DNA of 64,000 nt. Source: Paracoccaceae bacterium. Its GTDB lineage: Bacteria > Pseudomonadota > Alphaproteobacteria > Rhodobacterales > Rhodobacteraceae. A model generated the notes under the pieces. The model ran no database searches, was not told the DNA's origin, and saw only the letters and a program-made list of their open reading frames with translations. Location of the stretch: assembly GCA_020425125.1 (NCBI GenBank), contig JAGQRV010000030.1:1-64000 (forward strand). The letters run 5' to 3'. Positions 10,789-19,029 of the stretch are shown here, piece after piece. Within the stretch, counting starts at the first letter, position 1; each line of letters begins with the position of its first letter. The position numbers and the translations under genes are program-made.

Positions 10789-10946
10789 GCCGCTCCGGCG
10801 GGCGCAGCCTGCAGTGGGACGCACGGGCGTGCGGGTTGTGCTGCACCGCAGCGACAGATCGGCGGGAAAGGCGGGCGGGCGCCACACCGGCGCTTGACCG
10901 GCGGTTACCGGGGCCCAACTCTCGGCTCATGGTGTCCTGCTCTTCG

Positions 10947-11630
10947 ATGTTGCGCCTTGCTGTGCTGGCCCTGGGCCTTGCGGTTCCGGCTGCGCCGGCC
11001 GTCGCTGCCTGCCGGCTGGCGCTCGTTCTGGCGCTCGACGTGTCGTCCTCGGTCGACGGGCGGGAGGACCGGCTGCAGCGCGACGGACTGGCTGCGGCGC
11101 TGATCGCCGACGACGTCGTCGCCGCGATCCTGTCGCAGCCGGATTTCGTCGTTGCGCTCAACGTCTTCGAATGGTCGGGCCGGGACGAGCAGGTGCCGGT
11201 GCTGGGCTGGACCCAGCTGTCGAGCCGCGCCGACATCGAAGGCGCCGCCGCGGCAATCGCCGCCAGCACCCGCCGCAGCGACGATTTCCCCACCGCGCTG
11301 GGATCGGCGATGGGATATGCCTCGACGCTGTTTCCCTCCGGGCCGGCCTGCGAGCGGAAGGTGATCGACGTGTCCGGCGACGGCAAGAACAATGCCGGCT
11401 ACGGCCCCGAATCGGCCTATCGCTATTTCCCGTTCGACGGGGTGACGGTGAACGCGCTGGCGATCGGCGGGCGGCTTGAGGACTTGCCGGGCTACTATCG
11501 CCGCACGTTGATCCGCGGCCCGGGCGCCTTCGTCGAGGAGGCCGAGGATTACAGCGACTTCGTGGTGGCGATGACGCGGAAGCTGATCCGCGAGACGGCG
11601 GCGCCGGAGCTGAGCCGGCTGGGCGACTGA
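10947..11630 (+). CDS. DUF1194 exported protein, VWA-like
   Basis: 227 residues from ATG 10947; an ATG six codons earlier (10929) is also possible and neither has a good ribosome binding site. A signal peptide (MLRLAVLALGLAVPAAPAVA) precedes the mature start. The MIDAS-like motif LALDVSSSVDGREDRLQRDG (D-x-S-x-S) and a later DVSGDGKNN show the von Willebrand factor A-like fold of DUF1194 proteins, probably binding a metal ion. No specific function is known. It follows the ABC exporter by 158 bases on the same strand and is convergent with the ynj-like operon. Confidence 0.85.
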   Translation: MLRLAVLALGLAVPAAPAVAACRLALVLALDVSSSVDGREDRLQRDGLAAALIADDVVAAILSQPDFVVALNVFEWSGRDEQVPVLGWTQLSSRADIEGAAAAIAASTRRSDDFPTALGSAMGYASTLFPSGPACERKVIDVSGDGKNNAGYGPESAYRYFPFDGVTVNALAIGGRLEDLPGYYRRTLIRGPGAFVEEAEDYSDFVVAMTRKLIRETAAPELSRLGD

Positions 11631-11674
11631 ACCGCCCCCCTGCCCTATTCCGATCGGCGCGGCCGCGTTGCGGA

Positions 11675-12325
11675 TCAGGGGTCCGGTGCGTCCCCCGCAA
11701 GCACGATCACGTCACCGCCGGCCGCCGCGGCATCGCCCGCATCGTGGGTGACCATCAGCACCGGCAGACCGCGGCGCCGCGCATGATCGAAGACCAGATC
11801 GCGGATCCGGGCGCGGCGGGCGGCATCGAGGCCCGAGAAGGCCTCGTCGAGAAGCAGCGCCCGCGGCCCAGAGAGCAGCATCCGCACCAGCGCCACCCGC
11901 GCCTTCTGCCCGCCCGAGAGCGTCGACGGATCGCGGTCCGCGAAGCCGTCGAGCCCCACCTCGGCCAGCGCCGCGGCGATCCGGGCGCGCCGGTCGGCAC
12001 GGGAGCCGCCGGGCGGCAGGCCGAAGGCGAGGTTCCCTCCGACGCTGAGATGGGGAAAGAGCAGGTCGTCCTGGAACAGGATGCCGATGCGGCGGCTCTC
12101 CGGCGGCAGGCGGGTGATGTCGGTGCCGTCGAGCCGGACCGAGCCCGTGGCGGTGAAGCCGGGCGGCAGCGTGCCGGTCAGATAGGCCAAGAGCGTCGAC
12201 TTGCCGGCGCCGGAAGGTCCCATCAGCGTCACCACCTCGCCCGGCGCAATGCGCCGGTCAAGCGCCAGCAGATCCCGACCGCCACGGGCGATGCGCACCT
12301 GGCGAAGCTCCAGCCCCTCAGCCAT
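11675..12325 (-). CDS. ynjD: ABC transporter ATPase, YnjD-like
   Basis: 216 residues from ATG 12325, which overlaps the stop of the upstream permease gene (12318), so translation is coupled. Walker A is GPSGAGKST, the Q-loop ILFQDD, signature LSGGQKARVALVRML, Walker B ALLLDEAFSGLD. It would energise the two-domain permease encoded next to it. Gene order permease-ATPase after a YnjB-type binding protein and a CDP-alcohol phosphotransferase matches the E. coli ynjBCDF arrangement; the symbol is assigned by that context and is not proof of substrate. ThiQ (thiamine) is the nearest alternative family. Confidence 0.85.
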   Translation of the reverse strand: MAEGLELRQVRIARGGRDLLALDRRIAPGEVVTLMGPSGAGKSTLLAYLTGTLPPGFTATGSVRLDGTDITRLPPESRRIGILFQDDLLFPHLSVGGNLAFGLPPGGSRADRRARIAAALAEVGLDGFADRDPSTLSGGQKARVALVRMLLSGPRALLLDEAFSGLDAARRARIRDLVFDHARRRGLPVLMVTHDAGDAAAAGGDVIVLAGDAPDP

Positions 12326-14018
12326 TGAGTGTCCGCCGGTTGCGCCACAGCAGGGCTGGCAGCAGCGTCGCCACGGCGAACGGCAGGAGCGCCGCCGCGG
12401 TCTGGGCAAGGCCATAGGCGCCGATCGCGCGCCGGTCGCCGCCCGAGGCGAGCGCCACCGCCTCGGTGGTCAGGGTGACGACGCGCCCGCCGCCGGCAAG
12501 CAGGGTCGGCAGGTACTGTCCCACCGACACCGCGAGCCCGACTGCCGCCGCGGTCAGCACCGGGCGCAGCAGCATCGGCAGGCGCACGGCCCACAGGACC
12601 CGCCAGCGCCCGGCACCGAGCGCCGCGGCGACCCGGCCGATGCGGGGATCCAGCGCCCGCCAGGGTCCGCCGAGGGAGAGGAAGACATAAGGCAGCACGA
12701 AGACGAGGTGTACGGCCACGACCGGGACCGGTCCCGCATGCGCGCCGAGATCGAGGAGCAGCATCTGCACCCCCGGCAGGAACGCGACCTGCGGCACGAT
12801 GAGCGGCAGGTAGAGCAGCCAGAGACCGCGCGGCCCCATCCGCCGGGCGGTCCGGTCTTCGGCCTCCAGACAGAGGACCGCCAGGAGGAGCGCGATCCCG
12901 GTTGCGGCCAGTGCCACCAGCGCGGTGGTGGCGGCGGCGCGGCCGAGCCCCGGCCCGAGGCGCATCCAGGTCTCGGCGGTGATCCCTTGCGGCAGGGCAT
13001 CGGGAAAGCCCCAGAACCCGGCGACCGACCAGACCGCGAGCCCGGCCAGACCGGCCGTGACGGCAGCTGCGCAGAGCCCGGCCGCGGCGAGACCCAGTGC
13101 CCTGAGGACAGGCTCGGCCCGGCCGCGCCCGCCGGCCTCGATCCAGCGCCGTCCGAGCGCCGCCACCGCCATCTCGGCCCCGCGCCAGAGCAGCAGCGCG
13201 CCGGCCACCAGGAGCGTCTGCAGAACCGCCCCGGCCGCCGCGGTCAGGCGCCGGGTGAGGTCGGGGTCGTCCATCCAGGTCAGGACCTGGACCGCGAGCG
13301 GCGGCGGCGTGGTCGGCCCCAGGATCAGCGCCGCATCGACGACGGTCATCGAGTAGGCGAGCACGACGTAGACCGGCAGCCGGATCTGAGGATAGACGCG
13401 CGGGAAAACCGCCTTGAGCCAGCCCGACACGCGGCCATGGCCGAGCGCCTGCGCCACCCGCAGGCCGCGGGTGCCGTCGCTCTGGCCAAGCGCGACGAGC
13501 GTCATCAGAAGCAGGAACGGCACCTCCTTGGCGACGAGCCCGGCGGTCAGGGCGAGCCCCGCCGGGTCGTTCAGGATCAGGAGGTCGGGCGGTTTCGACC
13601 AGCCGGTGAGCCAGGGCGAGGCGAGGCGCGCGAGCCAGCCGGACGGCGCGATCAGGAAGGCAAGCCCGAAGGCGACCGCCGCATGGGGCACCGACAGGAA
13701 CGGCGCGAGCGCCCGTTCGAGCAGCCGGAAGGGACGGGTCCCGGCCCAGCCGGCAGCCAGCAGCGTCACGATGGCAAGCGACAGGAGCGTGGCGAGAAGG
13801 CCGGTGGTCAGCGACAGGCGCACCGCGGCGCCGAGACCGGGCCAGGCGAAGAGCATGCGCAGCGGCCCGAGCGACGGCCCCCAGGCCCCCGCCGCGGGCA
13901 GATGACCGAACGCGGGCAGAAGCGTGCCCCAGAGCCCGGCCGCGACCGGACCGAGCATGACCAGAAGCGTGAGCCTCGGCGCGAAGGCGAGGCGCGGGCG
14001 CGGGTTCGGGTCGTCCAC
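12318..14018 (-). CDS. ynjC: ABC transporter permease, YnjC-like, two fused domains
   Basis: 566 residues with about twelve hydrophobic segments arranged as two copies of the six-helix permease domain, like ThiP and YnjC. The start is GTG 14018 with GGGCGGAG just upstream, 22 bases after the binding-protein gene. EAA-type loops can be seen near LRVAQALGHGRVSGWLKAVFPRV in the first half and IGRVAAALGAGRWRVLWAVRL in the second, the contact points for the ATPase. Located in the inner membrane. The substrate of YnjBCD systems is not established; thiamine-type uptake is a guess based on fold. Confidence 0.88.
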   Translation of the reverse strand: MDDPNPRPRLAFAPRLTLLVMLGPVAAGLWGTLLPAFGHLPAAGAWGPSLGPLRMLFAWPGLGAAVRLSLTTGLLATLLSLAIVTLLAAGWAGTRPFRLLERALAPFLSVPHAAVAFGLAFLIAPSGWLARLASPWLTGWSKPPDLLILNDPAGLALTAGLVAKEVPFLLLMTLVALGQSDGTRGLRVAQALGHGRVSGWLKAVFPRVYPQIRLPVYVVLAYSMTVVDAALILGPTTPPPLAVQVLTWMDDPDLTRRLTAAAGAVLQTLLVAGALLLWRGAEMAVAALGRRWIEAGGRGRAEPVLRALGLAAAGLCAAAVTAGLAGLAVWSVAGFWGFPDALPQGITAETWMRLGPGLGRAAATTALVALAATGIALLLAVLCLEAEDRTARRMGPRGLWLLYLPLIVPQVAFLPGVQMLLLDLGAHAGPVPVVAVHLVFVLPYVFLSLGGPWRALDPRIGRVAAALGAGRWRVLWAVRLPMLLRPVLTAAAVGLAVSVGQYLPTLLAGGGRVVTLTTEAVALASGGDRRAIGAYGLAQTAAALLPFAVATLLPALLWRNRRTLNG

Positions 14019-14040
14019 CGCTCCGCCCTGCCCTGCCGGT

Positions 14041-15276
14041 CTATCGGCCGGCGCCGTAGCGGTGCTGCCAGTCCTCGGCGATGCGGCTCATCCAGCTTGG
14101 ATGCGGCTCGGGCCGGACCATGCCCAGCTCTGCCGGGGACAGCGTGGCGACACCCAGATCGAGCGCCGCGAAGGCATCACGATCGGCCGCATCGAGCCTG
14201 GCCAGGTCGAGCACGGTGCCGTAGCCGAGCACCGCGGGATCCTGGGCGCGCAGCTGCGCTTCGGGCGACAGCAGGAAATTGGCGACCACCATGGCCCCGG
14301 CCTTGGCCGCGGAATTGTACGGGATCGCCACGAAGGAGGCATTGCCGAGGGTGCCGCCCTTCAGGACGAAGGTCCGCACGCTGGGGGGCAGCCGGTGGTC
14401 GGCGATGGCGGTTGAGGCTTCGCCGGGGCTGAACGAGATGGCGAGGTCGATCTCGTCATCGGCGATGAGCGGGATCTGCGCCGGGCCGGTCGCGGGATAG
14501 GCGCGCCCGCCGCGCCAGAGCGCCGGGGTCAGCGCGTCCAGATACGCCCAGAGCGGCGCCGTGACGGCGGCGTAATCGGCCTCCTCCGCCGGATGCTGCA
14601 GCACGTCGGGATCGGAGGTGATGTCGACCAGCACCTGCTTCAGGAATGTCGTGCCGAGGAAATCGGGGGGCTGCGGATAGGTGAAGCGCCCGGGATGCGT
14701 CAGCGCCCAGTCGCGGATCGCGGCCATGTCCGCCAGCGGCGCGGCGATGTCGGCCGTGTCGTACATGAAGACGACCTGCGCCATTGCCCAGGGCGATTCG
14801 TAGCCCTCCGTCGGCACGGTGAAATCGCTTTCCAGCGGCTTGCAGTCGGCGTCCGCGAACTGCCAGTTCGGCAGCGCCCCGGCGAAGGGACCGAACAGCA
14901 GCCCGGCCGACTTCATCGCCGCGAAGTTGGGGCCGTTGATCCAGATCAGGTCGACGCCGCCCTCGCTGTCCTGGCCGGCCTGCTTTTCGGCCAGCACCCG
15001 CCCCACCGCGTCGGCGGTGTCGGCGAGCTTCACCTGGATCAGATCGACGCCGTTGCGGGCGCGCACCTGGCCGGCGACCCAGGCAATGAAATCGTTGGTC
15101 GGCGCCGATCCGCCCCAGGCATGCCAGTAGACGGTCTGGCCGCGCGCCGCATTCTCGACGCCGGGCCAGTCGGCCGGGTCCGGATCCGCGGCCGCCACCG
15201 GGGGCGCCGCCAGCACGGCCAGCGCGAGGGCGAGGCAGGCGGCGAGACGGGAGCGGTGCACGCGCGGTCCTGCCAT
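14041..15276 (-). CDS. ynjB: ABC substrate-binding protein, YnjB-like
   Basis: 411 residues. ATG 15276 shares its A with the TGA of the upstream phosphotransferase gene (TGATG). A signal peptide covers roughly residues 1-30 (ends in AAPPVAAA). The mature protein begins with a GQTVYWHAWGGSAPTNDFIAW stretch characteristic of the YnjB class, followed by DLIWINGPNFAAMK and YNSAAKAGAMVVANFLLSPEAQ, typical of periplasmic binding proteins. It would deliver a ligand to the YnjC/YnjD transporter. Ligand unknown. Confidence 0.88.
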   Translation of the reverse strand: MAGPRVHRSRLAACLALALAVLAAPPVAAADPDPADWPGVENAARGQTVYWHAWGGSAPTNDFIAWVAGQVRARNGVDLIQVKLADTADAVGRVLAEKQAGQDSEGGVDLIWINGPNFAAMKSAGLLFGPFAGALPNWQFADADCKPLESDFTVPTEGYESPWAMAQVVFMYDTADIAAPLADMAAIRDWALTHPGRFTYPQPPDFLGTTFLKQVLVDITSDPDVLQHPAEEADYAAVTAPLWAYLDALTPALWRGGRAYPATGPAQIPLIADDEIDLAISFSPGEASTAIADHRLPPSVRTFVLKGGTLGNASFVAIPYNSAAKAGAMVVANFLLSPEAQLRAQDPAVLGYGTVLDLARLDAADRDAFAALDLGVATLSPAELGMVRPEPHPSWMSRIAEDWQHRYGAGR

Positions 15277-15881
15277 CAGAGGAAGATCCGGCGGGCGGCG
15301 GCGATGCGCAGGGCGCCGGTCAGGAAGCAGAGCGCGCCGAACGCCCAGGCGAGCGGCGCGAACAGACCGGGGAGCAGGCAGAGCGCGACGAAGAAGAGGA
15401 TCGTCTCGGTCCCTTCGAGAAGCCCGTTCGAGAAGTAGAGCGATTTCAGGCCCCGCGCCGTCGTGCGCATGCGCCGCTTCTCGGCCAGGATCGCGAAGCC
15501 GAGGAAGCTGGTGCCGTTGAAGTAGAACGAGGCAAGCAGAAACGCCCCGGCAGTACCGTTGGCGGCCGGGTCGGCGAGGACGAAAGCGAACGGGACCGCA
15601 CCGTAGAAGAGGAAGTCCGCGGCAATGTCGAGATAGCCGCCGAAGCTGGTGCGCCGGGTCGCGCGTGCCACGGCACCGTCGAGGCCGTCGGCAAGCCGCG
15701 AGGCCAGCAGCGGCAGAAGTGCGAGCGTCTCCCGGTTGGCGGCGATCAGCGCCGCCGCGGCAAGCCCGAGCGCGAGTCCGGTCAGCGTCACCTGATTGGC
15801 CGTCACGCCGACCCGTGCCATCCGCCGGCCAAGAACGGTCAGCGGCGGGTCGATGATCTGGCGCATCGGAGCATCGAGCAT
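15276..15881 (-). CDS. ynjF: CDP-alcohol phosphatidyltransferase, YnjF-like
   Basis: 201 residues from ATG 15881, with AAAGGAAA upstream. The CDP-alcohol phosphotransferase signature D-x2-D-G-x2-A-R-x8-G-x3-D-x3-D is intact: DGLDGAVAR, then GGYLDIAAD. Several membrane helices follow. Such enzymes join a CDP-linked lipid to an alcohol such as glycerol phosphate or inositol phosphate. It is the first gene of an operon with the ynjB, ynjC and ynjD homologues. E. coli has ynjF in the same cluster, so the link between this enzyme and the transporter is old; its meaning is unknown. Confidence 0.85.
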   Translation of the reverse strand: MLDAPMRQIIDPPLTVLGRRMARVGVTANQVTLTGLALGLAAAALIAANRETLALLPLLASRLADGLDGAVARATRRTSFGGYLDIAADFLFYGAVPFAFVLADPAANGTAGAFLLASFYFNGTSFLGFAILAEKRRMRTTARGLKSLYFSNGLLEGTETILFFVALCLLPGLFAPLAWAFGALCFLTGALRIAAARRIFL

Positions 15882-16066
15882 GGGCTTTCCTTTCGAGTCC
15901 CATCCTTGGCGTGGAGCGTCCGATCCGGCAATCGCCCCTGACGTCATTGTGACCGGTTTTCAGGCGTCTGGCGGAATTGCCGCGCCGCAGCATTTCGCCG
16001 GAACTCACCGGTGGACAGGGCGCCCCTCCCCTTCCTCCACCATGGCGCCAGCCTTTCTTTGGCGTC

Positions 16067-16082
16067 GTTCCCCGCGGGGACC
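16067..16082. promoter_or_regulatory. parS-like site 1 (15 of 16 match)
   Basis: GTTCCCCGCGGGGACC, one base away from the perfect palindrome found twice in the adjacent par genes. It lies in the non-coding strip downstream of parB. The pattern GTT-x10-AAC with a central GC fits the palindromic parS consensus of RepABC-type plasmids. Confidence 0.6.
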
Positions 16083-16107
16083 CTGCCGAGGAGACCACCG
16101 GACGACA

Positions 16108-16118
16108 GGGGACATTCT
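16108..16118 (+). repeat. GGGGACATTCT element downstream of parB
   Basis: An 11-base copy of an element also present, inverted, at 18845-18855 in the putative origin on the other side of the par operon. May be an initiator binding site or an incompatibility element. Confidence 0.4.
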
Positions 16119-16153
16119 CACCAGCAGCGCATGCCATCATTTATTCTAATGTT

Positions 16154-17287
16154 TTAGTTTGTCAGACTATTCAGAAAGTCCTCCACAGCCGCTTCCAGAC
16201 GACGCCGGTCCAGCGCGGTGAAATCGGTATCCAGCCGAAGTTCAAGCCGCCCCTGGGATGCCGTGCATTTCGCCTCGCCGAGCGCGCATTGTACCTGGAA
16301 GGTGGTGCGGGCCTTTCGCGCCGGACGCGCCGAGGAAGCACCGGGGTTCCCCGCGGGGAACCCGGAGGGCGGCGCCTCCGCCTCGGGGTCGTCGTCACCG
16401 GGTTCGCCGGAATAGGCGCGGAGAACGGCGAGTTCCTCCTCCGCCGTGCGCCCTGCCCTGCGCGCCAGATCCCGCAACAGCCCGTTCACGCTCTCCGGCT
16501 CGCCCTCCATGCGTTTGCGCACCGCCAGACCGAGCGCGCGCGGGATCGCCTCGGCATGGACCAAATGGCCGTCAAGCACCGCCATCATCTTCGCGAAGGC
16601 GCGAATGTAGCTGCGCTTCTGCTTCCCGGCAGAGCCGTAAAGCGCCTGCACCGCCGCATCGACGCTCTCGGCCGACGTGCCGGGATCCTCGGCATAGGAT
16701 CGCGCCAGCGCCGCCATTTCGGCGAAGGAGATGTCGCTGCGGATCAGGTTCTCGTCGACCATCCGGCGGTAGAGCAGCTCGAGCGTTTCGCCTTCGGCCA
16801 GGACCACCGCCGGGATCGACCGGTACTGCGCATCGCCGGTTTCCTCGAACAGCGCGCGGTAGGCGCTCAGTCTGCGCAGCCCTTGAATCAGCTCGAAGCC
16901 GTCCGCCGCCGCCTCGACCTGAATTGGATTCGAGAGACCGATCGCGCGAATGCTGTCCATCAATTCCTGCAGCCCGTCCGAGTCCAGATCGCGCCGGTCC
17001 CGGGTCAGCTTGTTCGTCCGGACCTCGCCGATATCGAGCGACGACAGGACGAGACCCTGGCCGCGCAGGCGCACGAATTCATGCGCCAGCGCATCGTTTT
17101 CCGCCCGGATCGCTCGTTCGGCTTCGGCACGGACGCGAAGCGCTTCGGCATTCTCGCGAACCGCGCTGGCCATCGGCCCCCGGCGTTCGGCCGGCGAAAC
17201 GGGCTCGCTTCCCGGCGTCTCGGCAGCGGGGTTCGCTTCGGCTTCGTCGGGCATTTCGATATCGAACATGCGGCGCTTGCGGCTCAT
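16154..17287 (-). CDS. parB: ParB/RepB-type partition protein
   Basis: 377 residues. ATG 17287 lies 2 bases after the parA stop, so the pair is one operon. The ParB nuclease-like domain spans about 80-180: SLDIGEVRTNKLTRDRRDLD, GLSNPIQVEAAADGFELIQGLRRLSAYR (box II, with the GxRR arginines that bind CTP in the family), then MVDENLIRSDISFAEMAALA. A helical DNA-binding region follows (about 180-290), then a low-complexity linker and a short C-terminal dimer segment. It would load at the GTTCCCCGCGGGGAAC palindromes and partner ParA. One palindrome lies inside its own linker, coding for FPAGN at about residues 310-314. Confidence 0.93.
   Translation of the reverse strand: MSRKRRMFDIEMPDEAEANPAAETPGSEPVSPAERRGPMASAVRENAEALRVRAEAERAIRAENDALAHEFVRLRGQGLVLSSLDIGEVRTNKLTRDRRDLDSDGLQELMDSIRAIGLSNPIQVEAAADGFELIQGLRRLSAYRALFEETGDAQYRSIPAVVLAEGETLELLYRRMVDENLIRSDISFAEMAALARSYAEDPGTSAESVDAAVQALYGSAGKQKRSYIRAFAKMMAVLDGHLVHAEAIPRALGLAVRKRMEGEPESVNGLLRDLARRAGRTAEEELAVLRAYSGEPGDDDPEAEAPPSGFPAGNPGASSARPARKARTTFQVQCALGEAKCTASQGRLELRLDTDFTALDRRRLEAAVEDFLNSLTN
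16346..16361. promoter_or_regulatory. parS-like site 2, perfect palindrome inside parB
   Basis: GTTCCCCGCGGGGAAC, perfect over 16 bases and extending to 20 (16344-16363). It is inside the parB linker and encodes Phe-Pro-Ala-Gly-Asn on the minus strand. Confidence 0.75.
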
Positions 17288-17289
17288 CC

Positions 17290-18594
17290 TCAGTCCTCCA
17301 TCTTCGCCCAGGCCAGGGCCAGGTTGTCACGGAATTCGCCGTAGGCCCGGTCGAACGTTGCGCGTGCCCGGCGCCAGGTTTCCCGCGTCATGTTGCGGTA
17401 GTCGATTTCGTAGACAGAGCTCAGGAACCGCCCCGACTGCTCCACCGCCCGGGTCAGCTCGATCGGGTGCTGGCAGAGCCGTTCGCCGAACACCTTGCCG
17501 AACGCTTCATACATCGCCCGGTGGAGATCATTGCCGGGTTCGAAGCGGGTCAGCAGGAAGCGCAGATCGAGGAAGGCCTTGGGCGATCGCCCGTTCCCCG
17601 CGGGGAACGACACGTCGCGAAACCCCGCATCCAGATCCTCGAGCGCTTCGGCGAGCTGGCCGATGAAGCTCGTGGTGCTGTCATATTCCCAGTAACCCGG
17701 GCCCGACGGAATATAGAGGACATCGGCGGCAAACACCGCGTTCATCGACTGATAGCCGATCGCCGGAGGGCAATCGAAGATGATCATGTCGTAGCTGTCC
17801 GCCGGAACTGCATCCAGATACCGGGCAACCGCCGCGAAGAACGACCAGTCGGGATTCAGGTGCCGGTATTGCGCCGACGCGAATTCCACGAAGGCGGCGT
17901 TGGCACAGGAGGGAATGATGTCGATCGTCGGCCAGGACGTCGCCTGAATGAAGTCGCTGACCCGCAGCTCCTCCAGCCCCATGTTGCGGACCGAGGCCGG
18001 CAGACGCCGCTGGGGCAGGGTGGCGCCCGACGCCGCCCCGACCGCCGCGCTGTTCATCCGGTCGGTTTCCCGGATCAGGTCGCGCGCCATGATGCCCCAC
18101 ACCGTGTGATCCTCACTGACATCGCTGAGCCCCATCGAATGGCTCAACGTCGCCTGCGGGTCGAAATCGATGCAAAGGACCCGGTACCCGTCGAGCGCCG
18201 CGGCATGGGCGAAATGCAGCGCCACGGTCGATTTGCCGGCGCCGCCCTTGAAGTTCGCGATCGCCGCCCGGATTGCGCGCTTGCCGTGCGGCCGGTGGGG
18301 CAGGAGGGTCTTGCGATTGATCTTCATCCGCCGGCGCAGCTCGTTGATCTCGTCGAGCGAGAACCAGCGCTGCCGTCCGTCCTCCTGGACTTCACCGGCA
18401 GGCAGCGACGGATCGGCGGCCAGCCGGCCCCGAAAGGTCGACTGGTTGACCTGAAAGATCAGTTCCGAAACCTCCCAGGATGAAAACCGCCGCAGCGTCT
18501 TCTCCAGTTCCGGCGAGTAGGTCTGCTTGCGGATCCAGCCCTGCATCTTCAGCGACTGGGCCTGCAGCGCCTGCAGGTTTTCGTAGCTGTACAT
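17290..18594 (-). CDS. parA: ParA/RepA-type partition ATPase
   Basis: 434 residues from ATG 18594. An N-terminal MerR-like helix-turn-helix (about 36-90: FSSWEVSELIFQVNQSTFRGRL, then WFSLDEINELRRRM) is typical of plasmid ParA proteins that repress their own operon. The deviant Walker A is KGGAGKST at 116-123, followed by VLCIDFDPQATLSHSMG and, further on, IIFDCPPAIGYQSMNAVFAAD. It would form the ATP-driven gradient that positions the replicon. The gene starts beside the origin candidate and is divergent from the replication initiator gene. A perfect parS-like palindrome lies at 17593-17608 inside the gene, encoding FPAGN near residue 331. Confidence 0.94.
   Translation of the reverse strand: MYSYENLQALQAQSLKMQGWIRKQTYSPELEKTLRRFSSWEVSELIFQVNQSTFRGRLAADPSLPAGEVQEDGRQRWFSLDEINELRRRMKINRKTLLPHRPHGKRAIRAAIANFKGGAGKSTVALHFAHAAALDGYRVLCIDFDPQATLSHSMGLSDVSEDHTVWGIMARDLIRETDRMNSAAVGAASGATLPQRRLPASVRNMGLEELRVSDFIQATSWPTIDIIPSCANAAFVEFASAQYRHLNPDWSFFAAVARYLDAVPADSYDMIIFDCPPAIGYQSMNAVFAADVLYIPSGPGYWEYDSTTSFIGQLAEALEDLDAGFRDVSFPAGNGRSPKAFLDLRFLLTRFEPGNDLHRAMYEAFGKVFGERLCQHPIELTRAVEQSGRFLSSVYEIDYRNMTRETWRRARATFDRAYGEFRDNLALAWAKMED
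17593..17608. promoter_or_regulatory. parS-like site 3, perfect palindrome inside parA
   Basis: GTTCCCCGCGGGGAAC again, perfect over 16 bases and 18 bases with its flanks (17592-17609). It sits inside parA and encodes the same Phe-Pro-Ala-Gly-Asn as the site in parB. Confidence 0.75.
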
Positions 18595-19029
18595 CGTGCC
18601 TCACAACGTTATTTCTGCTCTTGTCCCGAAATACGCCGATTGGACAGATTTGGCAAAAGAGAATATCATCATCGGAGATTTCGGCGGCCCGAGATAACAA
18701 ACAGCGGCGCTCCAATGGCTTGAAGCGAATCACTCCCGCCCTGAGGCGGCACAACCAGATGCGGCGCGGCGCGCCAAACGGGGGACAATATCGGGGCCAA
18801 TCCGCAAATTGCGGGGACAGAATTTCCACTACAGGGGACGGACAGAATGTCCCCCATTACCTTTGAAACCAACATTCATTCCAAAATTCGGGTCCGGTTC
18901 GGCGCGCAAGATCAGCAGCGTTGACTCACGCCCCATTTGGACGCAAAATCCTGCCACAATAGAATTAGCGTCCTGACGAAGTATCAGGGGGCAGCGGATC
19001 ATCCCGCGAGGCAAGAGCAGGAGCGGCCG
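18595..19029. other. Putative replication origin between parA and the initiator gene
   Basis: 435 non-coding bases separating divergent parA and rep genes. The region is less GC-rich than its surroundings, especially 18601-18680 and 18880-18965. It contains a cluster of GGGGACA-type repeats (18781-18855) beside the parA promoter side. Origins of DnaA-like and RepABC-type replicons usually lie next to the initiator gene, so this is the best candidate. No classical DnaA box TTATCCACA was recognised. Confidence 0.55.
18781..18855. repeat. Iteron-like GGGGACA repeats
   Basis: Direct copies GGGGACAATAT (18781-18791), GGGGACAGAAT (18813-18823) and GGGGAC (18834-18839), and one inverted copy AGAATGTCCCC (18845-18855). 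The last two form an inverted repeat GGGGAC/GTCCCC. Spacing of the first two direct copies is 32 bases, about three helical turns. Confidence 0.55.

Noticed and set aside
8845-10887. 680-codon open frame opposite the ABC exporter
   Set aside because: Antisense shadow; the plus strand has complete ABC motifs.
12201-14432. 743-codon open frame opposite the ynjC-like permease
   Set aside because: Arg/Pro/Gly/Glu-rich antisense translation without any domain.
11675-15276. Thiamine ABC importer thiBPQ
   Set aside because: The binding protein follows the YnjB pattern and the operon includes a CDP-alcohol phosphotransferase, matching ynj and not thi.
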